From Dryococelus australis (lineage: Eukaryota; Arthropoda; Insecta; Phasmatodea; Phasmatidae), in assembly GCA_029891345.1 (NCBI GenBank), contig CM056993.1:276846016-276910015 (forward strand): DNA of 64,000 bases, read 5' to 3'. This document shows positions 23,191-35,271 of this stretch, in pieces (position 1 is the first letter of the stretch; each line of letters opens with the position of its first letter). The position numbers were made by a program, and so were the translations under genes. A model generated the notes under the pieces. It was not told where the DNA came from. It saw only the letters and a list, made by a program, of their open reading frames with translations, and made no database searches.

Positions 23191-23526
23191 ACTATCAACT
23201 ACCGTGCTACGTGTAGGCCTACAATGGGACTTTAAGCAGTGACCCTACAATTTTATTGGCGGAGAGTTAGCAGCGAACTTCAGTTCTCTATAGGTCTCAA
23301 TAATAGTTTATCGTTTTCCCGACCAGTACATTTTGAAATACAGCAGTGTGGAAAAGCCGCTTTAAGCTATAGTGGAGGGTATGGACATAGTATTTATAAT
23401 GTGCGTAACGTCATCCGTCTAAAGTGTGTTTTCTTTCCGGATGTCGGTATAATGGGAACACATTAATTAGTTTCGTTAAAAAACGCAAATTTCAATTACT
23501 AAAGAACTGCCGTTCAATCACGATCT
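23191..23526. other. Unassigned sequence
   Basis: An open frame of 75 codons (23,239-23,466) has no recognisable similarity. Confidence 0.4.
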
Positions 23527-23534
23527 ACCTCGAC

Positions 23535-23802
23535 CAGTGGCGTGTGGTGAAGTGTTGCAAGGTGAGCTGGTGCTTGCTCACTCCTGTACATTTCCGGTGC
23601 ACGCAGCAGGAGCCAGTAACCACCGTGCTGCCTGGGGAATCTGAATGTATTTCTGGCCACTCACAAGCGAGCAGCAAGGGGCCCGTTACACGCGTCCTGT
23701 GGCGTCAGCTGCCGAGCTACGTTTTACTGGCAGAAGTGTAAACTAGCAAGAAACATAATACAGCACAGAGCTTACCCTGCTACAGTTCATCACACGCCAC
23801 TG
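23535..23802. mobile_element. hAT-type MITE with 8-bp target duplication
   Basis: The left end CAGTGGCGTGTGGTGAAG and the inverse right end CAGTGGCGTGTGATGAAC are terminal inverted repeats extending through GGTGAGC/GGTAAGC. The flanks ACCTCGAC (23,527-23,534) and ACCTCGCC (23,803-23,810) match at 7 of 8 bases. An 8-bp duplication and CA...TG ends are hallmarks of hAT transposons. At 268 bp with no transposase it is non-autonomous. Confidence 0.92.
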
Positions 23803-23810
23803 ACCTCGCC

Positions 23811-24067
23811 GCAGAATGAACTCACGAAATACTAGGGGCTATAGTTATAACGGAAATTCATGAGATAATGTTGAATGTACACAGAAGACGAAATGGGTCT
23901 ATACATTATTCTTAATCTATATGTAGGTCTAAGTAACTAACTTTTCCTGAGTAATTTAAATTCAAACGTTTCATTTTTAATTATAAGCCGATGCTATTCT
24001 TTTGAAGTTTTGAAAAAGCATCATTACGGCGTACAGCGTTCTAGAGTGCCAATATAACACTGCATTT
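23811..24067. other. Unassigned sequence
   Basis: Nothing recognised. Confidence 0.45.
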
Positions 24068-24310
24068 TAGGCTGTTCAAGGTAAAGTGAGCACTTCTGAG
24101 GGCCTGAGGCCCTACTTACTTTTTCCTTTCAGAAATTTTTTTTACCCTTTAACCACCTTTTAAAATAAATATTGTCATTAAGTAATAAACACAGTATGTA
24201 TATTCCACCGCACTCTGAAGTAAACATCTAAGGCTAAAATAAAAAACATTTATAGACTATTACTCCAGACGAGAGGGCTTTCAAAGTGGTCACTTTACCC
24301 TGAATAGTAT
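24068..24310 (+). mobile_element. Short TA-MITE, copy 3
   Basis: Begins TAGGCTGTTCAAGGTAAAG and ends with the eroded inverse terminus (CTTTACCCTGAATAGTAT). The interior matches the copy at 36,306, including CTAAAATAAAA and GAGAGGGCTTTC. Confidence 0.85.
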
Positions 24311-26618
24311 GTACATATTTAGTTTAGATGACCTTGTATGCCGTTTACCGAGAACGAGACTTTGCATCAGACATTTCTACAACCTAAAAGGATATAAAAA
24401 ATGTTTGTCGAGCCAAACTGAAAAAAACCTTTGTGACGAAGTTAGCTACGCGAGTCCGGAAATAACACCAAAAATTTTCTTACTTGTAAAGTCGCTGAGC
24501 TTCACAAAAGCAGCTTCGCCATACTGGTGTAAGAACAGTATATTCATATGACCGAGTAGGAAATAATGTCATGTATGCCTCTCACATATCCTTCACAACC
24601 AGCTGCTGGAAACAGACTGGCTGAGCTCACGGAAATGGTGCATTGCATTCTGATAGACAGTAACTACTGATTTAAAGAAACTCGTAAATAGCTTCGTAAA
24701 CTTGAATATTACGTGATTGTAAAATACTTTTACAACTATATGGTGGATAACATCCGAGTTTAACTAGCGTGATTGTTAATTTTGTTATATTTTTCATTGT
24801 TTGGCATTTAAATAAAAATATTGTTAATGTCTGAATATAGCACCCACTATCAGAAGTGCCACTTTAACCAATTTTAAAGTAGTGACTTTTAAATAATCCA
24901 TGATCATAGCGAAGCATGAATAAGACTTTTGAAATAGTATTTGAGACGACACCATGCCTCTGCGTTCTCCTTATGGCCATAACCTATGGGCCTAAGTTCA
25001 TTCTGTCATTAGGTATTCCAGTTATGAAAGATGCATTTGTGATTATAACATCAAATCATGCAAAGCATGTGACTCAAGACATGTACAAAAAAATGTAACC
25101 TCTACATTTCTTACTGCAGATTAATACATACGAAGTACGAAATAAACAACAACAACAATCTACGAAATTAATTTCCTTTGTGAGGAGACACGTTTCCGTA
25201 AGGCTGTTCAAATGTTCAAAATTATTTTCTATATTTCTAGTACTATTTCTTTTTTTTTTGTGATATGGCATCAAATACCAAACCAACAACGTACAAGAAA
25301 AATTGCGTATAGATTTTCAAAACTAAATTCAAAGCAATTATAAAAATTCGTGTATATTTTACAAAAAAAATTACGACTATACGCAAGTAACATTTTGGGC
25401 TACAGCTCAAAATATCTCTTAATATCATCGGGATACTTTTAAGAAATTTCTTGGGAATTTATTATGTGATTTGCCATTAGTTTCATTTCAAATTTTACCA
25501 AAAAAGTTATACCGAGAAAATCTATTAGTTAAACTCTAACCGCAGGCGAAAAAGCGTTGCATTTGAAAGAAACTGATTTGATATTCCAATGACACTTCAG
25601 CTGAACCAAAATCTGTGTGTTCAATTAATTTTTGGAATTTTTTTTGGAATAATATGTATAGTCACAATACAACTTACTTTAAAAATGGAGAAGAAATATA
25701 TTCATTATATTGTAGATAGTTTTATATCTATACCATGTAGCGAATATAAAATATATTCACAGCCTACAAAAAAATTTGACTCTTAAAGCCTTTAACGTGT
25801 CTATTTAGACACGATATTCATATATGTACAAATAAATTATTTCTCTTTTCCCTGTCTTTACCTATCCAGCTAATCAATTTGACGGTATTTCTAATCAGTT
25901 AATGTAATGGTTGGACAACCAGATTTTTTAAACGTAACACTAATTAAAATTTATAAATAAATAAATGCAACATTTAGTATGTCAAAATGGTGTAAAATCA
26001 AGTCTTTACTGCAAACACATAGACCTAATACGGCTTAAAAAAATTTGCAAGAAATATTCAGATTAATGTAATTCAATAAAAACCTTATTTGCCCCTTTTC
26101 TGCATGTGTATACACCGATAACGACACCATTTTGTGGACTAGAGGTACGGATATTCCATTTTTAAATTTTATTTGACCAATTCCGGAGGTCGTTAATTTT
26201 TTTTTGTTAATTACATTTCATAACATACCAATTTTAGCGAATAAAAAATTATTTTTTCTCAAAACATTTTGACTAAGAACGTCGATTACCGGTGGTTACG
26301 TAGATGAAAGACTTGAATAATGGCGAGTGCTCGAAACGAAATATACACGATCGTTTTGCCTTTCAACCCACGCCCGATGGCGTGCTTTACATTCCGGTAG
26401 TACGTACCCCATTAAGTTGTTATTGTTCTGCAAGGTGGCAAAACGTTCCGCAACAGCTGCGGGAAGAGACAGCAGCCACCCGCGTCTGGTGTTGTTGACA
26501 CCGCATTCCGTGTCGACAATGCATCCCACGCGTGACACAATGCAGCAGCTGAAGTCTTGTTCGTAGCGCCTGCTGAACAACGGCCGGCACAAGTCCGCTG
26601 CTACATTCAATGTTACAT
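24311..26618. other. Unassigned AT-rich sequence
   Basis: Very AT-rich with several A/T runs. No gene is recognised. The patch at about 26,310-26,600 is more GC-rich and open on both strands but matches no family. Confidence 0.45.
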
Positions 26619-26700
26619 GCCCTTCACGGTTAACTAGAAAGTTTTGAAAGCCTTGCTTAAGACATTCTTTCCTTTTCACTTTGTATCCGCTGTACGTATA
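26619..26700 (+). mobile_element. Long TA-MITE, left-end fragment
   Basis: CCCTTCACGGTTAACTAGAA, then TTTTGAAAGCC-TGCTTAAGA, matches the left arm of the long class. The copy fades out after about 80 bases. Confidence 0.6.
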
Positions 26701-27685
26701 AAACTTACTTGAATGGTCACTTTACTCACGCGTCAATCTAGCAAACACATGAAATGTGTTTCTTACTCATATGCCATTTTGTAATCGAATGCTGGATTTA
26801 CAATGCCACGACGAGGTCTTCCCGACAGTCAGACACGACGTTACATCCCGACCATTTCCGCCACCAAAATTAGTTCAATGTTTACAATACCTCGACAGTT
26901 TCCTTACGGACAAGTGTTGCGTGACTTTCGCTAAGATCCTAGAACGGCTAGTAACTTGCTATGGAGAGTGAAGAAATCACAGACCACTGCACCCTAATTT
27001 GGTTTGATAACTTTGTAAACGAAATATTTTTGGCTTTTGGCGCAGTTTTTTTTTACGAATATTTATTTTCGTCAATTCATTAGCTTTCTGTTACAAGAAA
27101 AAGAAAACCAGGATGTACACATAAATACATAATGTGGAATTTACCACAGCAGTGAAATCCGCATGACATTTTCTTTTGTAAGGTTATGTTTCTGTTTTTT
27201 TTTTTTTTCTACTGCCAAGCGAGGCCGACCGGTCCGACGTCCGACGAAAGCAGAAATAAAATCTACTTTTGTCGGGGCTACGTTTATCGCGGTGACCTTG
27301 CTCCCGATTGGCTGATGAAAAATTTCCGTCTGTGTCGGGGCTGTTTTGTCGAACTGTCGGGTTATTGTAAATCCAGCTTAATGAGATTAAAGCAGAAAAG
27401 CACAAAACTGACTTACCATAAATCTTAACATATTACTCTCAATAACGTCAAGACTTTGAACTAAACGCCTCACAAAAAACTCTGGATTATATAAAACGAA
27501 AACATAGCAACTAGAAGTCACCAACGGTATCGATACAAAACGTGAAATTCAAAGTGTTTCTAGCAAAAAAGTATTTTTCCCAATATCACAGACAAATAAA
27601 CACGAAAAAAAAAACACAACTGAATGGTGTCTCTGACTAGGAAGGGTTCCTTTATTTCCACGGCAGCTTAGAACCGTGTATGCCC
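26701..27685. other. Unassigned sequence
   Basis: No gene recognised. A T-run lies at about 27,194-27,208, followed by a GC-richer patch to 27,370 with repeated GTCGGGGCT motifs. Confidence 0.4.
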
Positions 27686-27868
27686 TCAATGTGCATTGTA
27701 CAGGTCCCTAACACGCCGTGGCATGCTTGTAATCAATGTGTTTATGTTATCTCCCGGACGAAGGTCTCGTTCCATCTGGGCAGCTCTTATCAGATCTGGA
27801 AGTGTTTCTGGAGGTTGTGGACGATTGTAAACTGCTGTTTTCAGCTTGCCCCAGGTGTGTTCAATGCG
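27686..27868 (-). pseudogene. Tc1-like transposase, C-terminal fragment
   Basis: About 60 codons on the minus strand read IEHTWGKLKTAVYNRPQPPE, then ...TLPDLIRAAQMERDLRPGD and INTLITSMPRRVRDLYNAH before a stop at 27,686-27,688. This matches the end of Tc1-like transposases, where IEH-W precedes the last catalytic helix and a SMPRR-like block precedes the C-terminus. The HTH and most of the catalytic domain are missing, so it is a 5'-truncated relic. It differs from the copy at 8.65-10.04 kb and belongs to another Tc1-like lineage. Confidence 0.8.
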
Positions 27869-28235
27869 TTAGTGCGCTCGCTCTCTATTGATCACAAATG
27901 AACTACGTAACTGCTACCACCAATACTAGTGCCTTATCTCACAGTATTTCCTTTTATTAATTCGCTAGCAACTTTAATAGAAGGCCACATTTCAGCGTGT
28001 ACGTTATAGTCTGTGCAGTTAAGGAGCAGTAATTTCCCCCCCTCCCCCAAAGCCAGTATTTTACTGAAGCCATATTACTGCTGATTTTTTTTTTTTTTTT
28101 TTTTTTTTTTAACTGTTGTGTTGTTTTACCTTGCAACTTCTCAAAAGTAATTTGCTGTTATGGAAATATAATAATAACAATATGAACAGTTGATGGGCTA
28201 CATGCAGAATGAAGTGGGTAAGTCATTAAATTGGT
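27869..28235. other. Unassigned sequence with a T-run
   Basis: Nothing coding. A thymine homopolymer lies at about 28,085-28,110. Confidence 0.5.
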
Positions 28236-28385
28236 TCTAGTTGATGCGATGGTCACAGTGGTTACCTACGAAACGGGAGGTCATGGGATCGAATACCATC
28301 TTAGATAATATGTGATTCGATTATCTGACTCGTACCTGTTTAGCCATCACGGAGGATTGGCGTTAAACTGCAACAGTACTTTAAA
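28236..28385 (+). mobile_element. Possible tRNA-derived SINE, decayed
   Basis: GGTCACAGTGGTTA resembles an A box and GGGATCGAATACC a B box, spaced as in a tRNA head. The tail includes GGATTGGCGTTAAACTGCA, like other insect SINEs. No target duplication is visible. Confidence 0.5.
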
Positions 28386-28469
28386 AAACATATTAAAAAA
28401 ATTATACGCGTGATCCGCCTTAGTTTTCAGTTATTCTGTGGTGAAATTTTATTTTTCTTCATCTTCTTA

Positions 28470-29600
28470 GTGCATTATATCTTTCGATCAGTTTCATTTT
28501 ACTGATCTGTTCATTTTATTTTGGTCTTTCAATACTCGTCTTCCATCTCTGGGGTTTTCCAGGTATGTTAGTGGCTTCCGTCCTTTCGAAACATCTTTAA
28601 AAAAATAATAATCTTACCCGTTTGTATATTAATGCATACACTTTTTTGCCTATCGTTGAAATTAACTTCCACTTAATCAACGTGGGACTGTCACAGTTCT
28701 TTTTTTTTAAGTTAATTTACGTGTTTCCTATGTATTGCCGTTTAAAGTTCTGACTGTTCAGCATATTAGTTTCTTTTTTCTATATAAATCTATCTTACAT
28801 AAGACATATATCTTAGAATATTTAAACGAGTTAACTTGTTTAATGCACTGACTGTATATTATTAGTTAGTAGCCAACACAACTTTTCCTTTGAAATATCG
28901 TCGACTTCATTCTCTTGACAGAAATATTATTACTTGATCATCCGTAAAGAGAAACTCGACAATACATTTATTTATAATGGAAATTTTCTTTAAAATTCTA
29001 AATAGTCAACTGCTTGCTTTCATATTCGTATAGTATAGTCTAGCGAGAGATTTTAAATGTAGACTACACAAAGTAGATAGGTAATACACAGTATCCTTAT
29101 CACGTCTATTTTCATTATATCCTTAAAGACCTGTTGTATATTTAATTCAATATCAATCATTTTAGCATTCACCATATAGGTTGTATTTAATATATTAGTA
29201 GCTCTGTAGTTCTCACATGCTGTTCTTAGTCCTTTTTCAAACATCGATATTAGCAGATCTGTTATCCATTTATTTGGTATCTTCCTTTGTAGCCAACACC
29301 AATTAAATACATTAAGTGGCCCATCTTTTGTTTAAACTAAGAGATATTTAACACTTCTACACTAAAATTACCAAGCTTTCGTACACACACATTTTTACTT
29401 TTTATTAGAGCTGTTTCTAACTCATGACAATATAATTTATCTTCTGCGTCACGAAAAATTGGTTCAGTATATTATTTTGATCCTCCTCAGTGTATTCGAT
29501 GTATCGCAAATCTTTGCGCTATTATAGCCCGTCTTTATCATTCCAAACTTCCAGATTTGCTCTGCGTCCTTTTCATCTTCACTTAAATGTTCCATTTTTT
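28470..29600 (-). mobile_element. Decayed LINE reverse transcriptase
   Basis: On the minus strand the order of motifs fits a non-LTR reverse transcriptase. KIPNKWITDLLISMFEKGLR, then CENYRATNILN, is near 29,150-29,290. EFLFTDDQVIIF, equivalent to the catalytic FADD box, is near 28,920-28,960. GKPQRWKTSIE near 28,540, like the GRP-RRW block, is at the C-terminal end. Stops and frame changes are frequent, so the copy is long dead. The endonuclease, 5' end and poly(A) were not found. The family clade is not assigned. Confidence 0.75.
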
Positions 29601-31009
29601 TTATACAACATATTTTGCCTTCCATAAGTATAACGATCAACTATTGTTTATCTCCCGAAAATGATCCAAAACAGATAATGTACTGTATACAGTTGAAAGT
29701 ATACGACAAGTACGTTTTAAAGGTGACAACACATGGGGTATGGATGCAGGAATGTCCGGCAAGGAACAAAGACAAACACGGCTGCTTGAAATCGCTGTTT
29801 AATTTATTTATTCTCGTACACTCTATATACATTCATTTGAACGGATACGCATCGTACATGTACGAGCTGTTTAACATCCTTCAAAGTAGTCTCCAAGGAA
29901 TTCTGTATAAATAGAAATTTTCGGGGTTTATGGAAGACAGAGAGAACCTGGCTTTGCGGAAAGACATTTAGGGGGATTTTTCTTCCGTTTGAAATATTTT
30001 GGGGAAGGTGACGTAAGAAAGGAGAAAGATAGGTATATTCATACATGCACGTTTTAACTTTTTTGTAGGGGGTCTTTGAAATAATTGTTAAAATAAATGT
30101 TAAAGATTTTTCAACATTTTAAAGTTGTGTGTGATAACCTTGTTGGTTAATGATAACAGTTTTGTAGCATCACTGAATTATACAAAGTTTTGGAAAACAG
30201 ATTTCCTTGGGGTTCTTCTTCGTACAACACAATTACTCAGGGTTTGTTCACCGCCTCCAGACGGTTGTTTTTCTCTGCTCGAAGTAAAAACTATAAAGGT
30301 TAGGTATTACAAAAAAGAAGGGGGGGGGGGGGGAACAAAACCTAAAGGGAAGGAAGGACGTATATCGCCTGTCTAATGCTTCGGAGGCTATCCGTTGCAC
30401 CATCTACTAGTCGTTTAATACTTTAGTATCTAATTTGTACTATGTGCTATTTCCTGCTTGCAAAAATGCAACAACTTATTGATAAATTTTAATGTGATCT
30501 CGACTTTTTACAATTATAGCAGACAATATTCGATTAAAGCGCAGCACAGAAAAATTAAACAACTCATAAAATATAAGTTTTCTATAAATAATACATTGTC
30601 AGTAATTACTATGGCAGAAATTCTCTGTTTACGCAGCACAATTTTGGATTCAAAGGGGTAAAGCCAAACCTCAAAGAGTCCTATGTACTGAAACGTTTTC
30701 TGAGAAATCGTTGTTTGCGCATAAACCCGTATCTCGGTAAATAAAAGTTCTGGAAATATGACAATTTGTCAGAAAAGATATCAAACAATTATCTATAGCC
30801 CTATTCTTTTAATTTTTTCATATTAAGTGCATTCTTGGAGGAAAAAATCGGGAAATACATCGTCAAACATCGCATTTTTAAAACTTGTCTATGCAGTTTC
30901 CTTAAGCGGCAAGAGAAAAGTACAAAGATACAGGCGTAGTTTAATCTGTGGTCTTTCATCGCGTGTAATAAAACCCCTATGTTACAGATCTCATTTGCAC
31001 AGTACAGCG
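29601..31009. other. Unassigned AT-rich sequence
   Basis: No gene recognised. A G-run lies at 30,320-30,334. Overlapping open frames at 29,615-30,046 on both strands look random. Confidence 0.45.
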
Positions 31010-31110
31010 TTACGGCGGAAACAGTGCACGCCCTGCACGTAGGAGCGATGAGGCGCTAGGCGTGCGTGTTAGTGTCGCCCGTATCGCTCCCTCGCTTCTT
31101 GACCTTGGAC
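31010..31110 (-). repeat. Dispersed repeat family C, copy 3 (partial)
   Basis: In reverse it matches the distal part of 23,012-23,190: GAAGCGAGGGAGCGATACGG, then CATCGCTCCTACGTGCAGGG. Confidence 0.65.
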
Positions 31111-31462
31111 GCGCAGCTCCATAGTCCCCTAAAAGCCGGCCAAATCACTCAACTCAACTACTCGAGGGATGGAGACGGTGGCGAGGCACAGCACCACGGC
31201 ACAGAATACCAAGTCCGACACGACCTCGAACACTTCTGCGATTATCACGCGACGTTCAGCGACGGATTTGTTCCACCCCTGCCCCTCTTCCTATTTCCGG
31301 CCTCCGTCCAAGGAGGTTCCGCTTCCGGAGCGAGGGACGCCGCTTCCTGGAAGCCGGCCGAGAGACGCGCGTTCTCAAACTCGCGCGCCGAGCACTCGTC
31401 CAAACACTCGGACGCGAATTCGGGAACTCGTCGATGAATCACCGAGCGAAGCGGAGCAGTCG
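31111..31462. other. CpG-rich unassigned patch
   Basis: A sharply GC- and CpG-rich patch in AT-rich surroundings, open in two plus-strand frames for about 100-120 codons and in one minus-strand frame. No family is recognised. It may be an unmethylated promoter-like island, part of a repeat, or an exon. Confidence 0.35.
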
Positions 31463-31516
31463 TAAATCAATGGACTCGCATTTGGCAAACCACGGGTTCG
31501 ATACTCGGCTCCCTCA
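31463..31516 (+). mobile_element. tRNA-like SINE head remnant
   Basis: AATGGACTCGCATTTGGC followed by the B box GGGTTCGATACTCGGC is the 3' half of a tRNA-like head. Nothing SINE-like follows clearly. Confidence 0.45.
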
Positions 31517-31907
31517 AACAAAACGGTTAGGGACGTTGAAAAAAATATCGATATATCGGAATTATGATATATACAATATATCTATATAAACAGTTCGTAT
31601 GTTAACTATATCTTATCGAAATCTATATCTTTTTTTAGGTATATGAACGAAATATTTTTTAATGCTCTTTTGTTTTGAATTCAAAAACTGAATATAAAAA
31701 GTAGTATGTTTACTTTGGAAAAATGCACCAACACAGGCGCCACATCTTTCTGCAATGCTCCGTGTCCTCAATATTCCAATCAATCTTACATTTGTCGATT
31801 CCTTTAATCCATAAAATACCGGATTGCGGTGTACCGAAAATCGTTATTGTTTTTTCGATGTATGGTTCTGTACGATACTTTCACAAATAACCAGTATAAA
31901 TTATATA

Positions 31908-31944
<37 letters not shown>

Positions 31945-32480
31945 CGATATCAACATTTCTAAAAAGAGTACATGTTTTTAAAACTGCTATCTCTTGTTTG
32001 AATTTATTCGAGAAACCCTCACGCCAAAAATTATGTTTCCACTTGCTGCTATAAAATAAATTAACTGATGTGTGTTATACTTCAAACAAGAGATAACAAT
32101 TTAAATAACATAAAACCTTTCGTTTGAGAGAGGACGACGTAAAAAAACACCAAAACGAAATAATTTTAAAACACATACTAACCTCAATCTCAGCAATTTT
32201 GGTTACATTAGGCCTGTAGCCAGTTTTATTTTGTACGCAATATACCAGTGTGTCAGCTTTTCAACAGTATTTGCTTTTACTTCGAAATGCAAATTAATTC
32301 CGCTGCAAAAAAATTCCGAAAATCCCATCACTACTTGCTACTCTCGGTTCTAGGCTATATTTGAACGTGTTATTTCTTTTTTGCTTGTTTTATGAGAAGT
32401 GTTCGAAAAATTCATCGACTGATGAACTGTTGCAAGTTCACCAGATAAGCCAAATCCAGGCAGTTGGAACTGGTGGATAC
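31517..32480. other. Unassigned AT-rich sequence with a (TA)n tract
   Basis: No gene recognised. An interrupted TA microsatellite lies at about 31,901-31,942. Confidence 0.5.
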
Positions 32481-32486
32481 ATCCCT

Positions 32487-33530
32487 AGTAGATGGAAAAG
32501 GGGGGTTCGTGAACCAGGATGCTGGATGCGGACACGTGGACACACGACCACCATCTTGAATGACATCACGAATTTGCCAATGCCAATTCGCCTATGCTAA
32601 TTCCAGCTATGCCAATGACGCCAATGCCTATTGCGATTATGTTAATATCTCACATGTCAATCACGCACACATCAATAACTCGCCGCAATCTACGTTCCCC
32701 TGGCACCCATTAGGGGCGCCACCAGCTTTGTTTCTCCCTTTGACCACCAGAGCGCAACACCACCACACACCCTTGCTTCCCCCACTGCCCGCCAGAGGAA
32801 TTGTTTCCATGTCATCTGCTACAACACAGCACCTTAACCGTCGTTCGGTTCCGCCATCTTCGCTTCCGAAGTCTGCCGCTAGGCGTAGTGCTGAAGGACG
32901 AAGTCCAGTGTGCAGTAGGTAGGATCCTCGCCCTTGCACAATTGCTATTCGGCGCAAGTAGAGCTCAAAGAATTCCGGAGGAACACGGGATCGTTCTGCA
33001 TATTAACCGCCATATTACTGTGACAGCTAGGAAAGGAGAATGGTGTATGTCAAATACATATATAGTTATTAGCATCCCGGGTATTCGAACAGGCCCTCCA
33101 TGTTATTTATAAAAGTCGCCATTGCATGGTTAGGAGAAGAAATAAATTAAATACTCGCATCGGCCTACGCACTCCCCAGATAATAAACTTGTCATCGCAA
33201 AAAAAGACGATGTTTATTGACGAATACACATAGGAAAAAACTGCAAGCACCATGCGCGTACACGCACATTTTTTATACGAGTAAAAGTTATACTGAAAAA
33301 ATTCCTTCACGGACCAGGATGTAGGATGCGAACCGGTCGCCTACGCTATTATACCATGCGTCAATCACAATATAAGAGCAAGAACAGAAATAAATAAATG
33401 TATTGAAATATTAGTCTTAAAGCTACCAACCTATGGTGAAATGGAATATATGCACGCAACATGCCGGCGCGGGGCGAAACAGAGCATATACTACCTCCCG
33501 CCTCTGCCTATCAGAGCGAAGCTGTCATGT
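32487..33530 (+). repeat. Left terminal inverted repeat of the Polinton-like element
   Basis: It pairs with 44,155-45,556 in reverse. Long blocks coincide, for example GCATCGGCCTACGCACTCCC, and around 33,130-33,195 about 61 of 64 bases agree. Subterminal sequence includes repeated TATGCTAATTC/TATGCCAATGA-like units. Confidence 0.9.
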
Positions 33531-35020
33531 TGCACACACTTGGGAAACAATTTCCTTTTCTGTAACAACTAGCTGAAAAGAATCTTGGCCCCTCTCCATC
33601 CTCCCTTCCGCATCATTCGGCTGATAATGAAGGATCGACCCTAATTCCTGCCTGACCATACAGTCTCACAGGTCATTTCAATAAAACATCTCAAGACGGC
33701 AATGAATATGTGGAGGCCTAAGAAACGACGTGAGAAAGGACTAACGCCGTCAGGATGGCAATGGATAAGTGGAGACTCACGAAACAACACAATAAAGGTC
33801 CGTCGCTGTAGTGGCCCTCCCCTCAAGAATTCCTGTGGAATGTACGTCGACCAATTCACAGCCACATATAAGTACCAGGCCGGCGACACACAGCGGGACA
33901 TACATAGAGGACTGCAATAGCGTCGTGCACTGTCTGTCGGCACACGAGCCTGCATCGTACGATGCCTGGTCAACAACTGATCGGGTGTACGATGTACGGC
34001 AAGTTTGTCGTGTTATACGTGTGGGAGGACACGCCACTGTCCTGCACGGAGGATTAAGTCCTTGCCGTCTCATGTCTGCGTGACACAGTGGCATTCCACG
34101 TGCCAGGCTATGTGGCGGCTGCAGCGGACCCAGCCTCGGTCCAGGAAACTGACCCACAGCCAGCAGCGGCAGCAGCAGTAGCAACGACCCCTGTCCACGA
34201 CGTCGACGACGGGGTACGCAGCTGCCGGCCGTCGTTTCCACGTGCGTGATATCATCAACACCAAGACGTGATAGAGCAGCGAATACTACGGTCTCGGACG
34301 TCGCCACATCGGCTGTGTCGATGGCGGTGCAGCGGAGACATCCCCGAGTCGCCCACAGACGTCGCAACGTCCATCACTGCTGCGGCGGCCATAGTTGTGC
34401 CAGTCGGTGATGGCAACGACCACACGCGGACCGTACACCCTACACGTGACCTGCCAGCAGCAGCAGCAGCTATTCCAGGCCTTGACACAATGCCTGCCTC
34501 CGAGGTTAAAAGAGTACCTGCGCCTACTTATGAACTGCCTGATCGATGCTGTCTAATATGTGATCCGTATGCTACGTAATGTTTTTTATTTCAAGTATAT
34601 GTGTAATCACACACACGCTCCATTATGTTTTAAAATTAATATAAGGTGTAGGTTGTCATTTCAGTATAAGTAGAAAGTGTGTGTGTGTGTGTGTGGAGAG
34701 AGAGGGAGAGAGAGAGACTATTTTTTTCTTCAAGTATATGTGTAATGTATTTCAACTGTCATGTTCGTAATTGCAGATATGTAGTGTGTGTTTGGTGCAT
34801 GAGATAGAGGCAGGCCCAATAAGTTTTCTGTACGTCGAGTATGCGTTTAAATGCATGTATTTCCAAGGACATCATGTCTGTACTGGTATATATATGTATT
34901 GGAGAGCAAGAGAGAGAGAGAGAGAGACAAACAGAGAGATAGAGAGAGAAAAAAAAGAGAGAGAAGCTGGTCTAACAAGTATTCTGTATGTTAACATTTT
35001 TTAAAAGTAAGTGAATGAAG
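33531..35020. other. Polinton interior, left, unassigned
   Basis: The part at about 33,680-34,560 is GC-rich and open in several frames on both strands but matches no Polinton gene I can recognise. Beyond it are GT/GA-rich simple repeats (34,677-34,719 and 34,901-34,967). Confidence 0.45.
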
Positions 35021-35230
35021 ATATTTGGGCGGCTCTTAACAACGAGGTCTTGAGATCCAATGAGGGCGATTGAAGTGAAAATAGAGCAGAGCCGGAATGA
35101 GGGGACAGGAGAAACGGGAGATCCCCGAGAAAACCCACCGAACAACGGCCTCGTCCGGCACGATTCCGGCTGGGGATTAAACCTGGTTCGCCTTGGTGGG
35201 AGGCGAGCGTGCTAATCGCTCAGCCACTGT
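35021..35230 (-). mobile_element. SINE family A, reverse copy inside the Polinton
   Basis: The 3' end (ATTTGGGCGGCTCTTAACAA) is on the left and the tRNA-like head, with the inverse B box region GGATTAAACCTGG, on the right. The last head bases are lost next to a GA repeat. It inserted after the Polinton. Confidence 0.85.

Positions 35231-35271
<41 letters not shown>

Noticed and set aside
27230-27370. Copy of the 18.8-kb inverted-repeat element
   Set aside because: Only the short motif GTCGGGGCTAC is shared. Flanking sequence does not align.
33777-34579. Polinton structural gene in the GC-rich left interior
   Set aside because: Frames are open on both strands and none shows capsid, integrase, ATPase or protease motifs.
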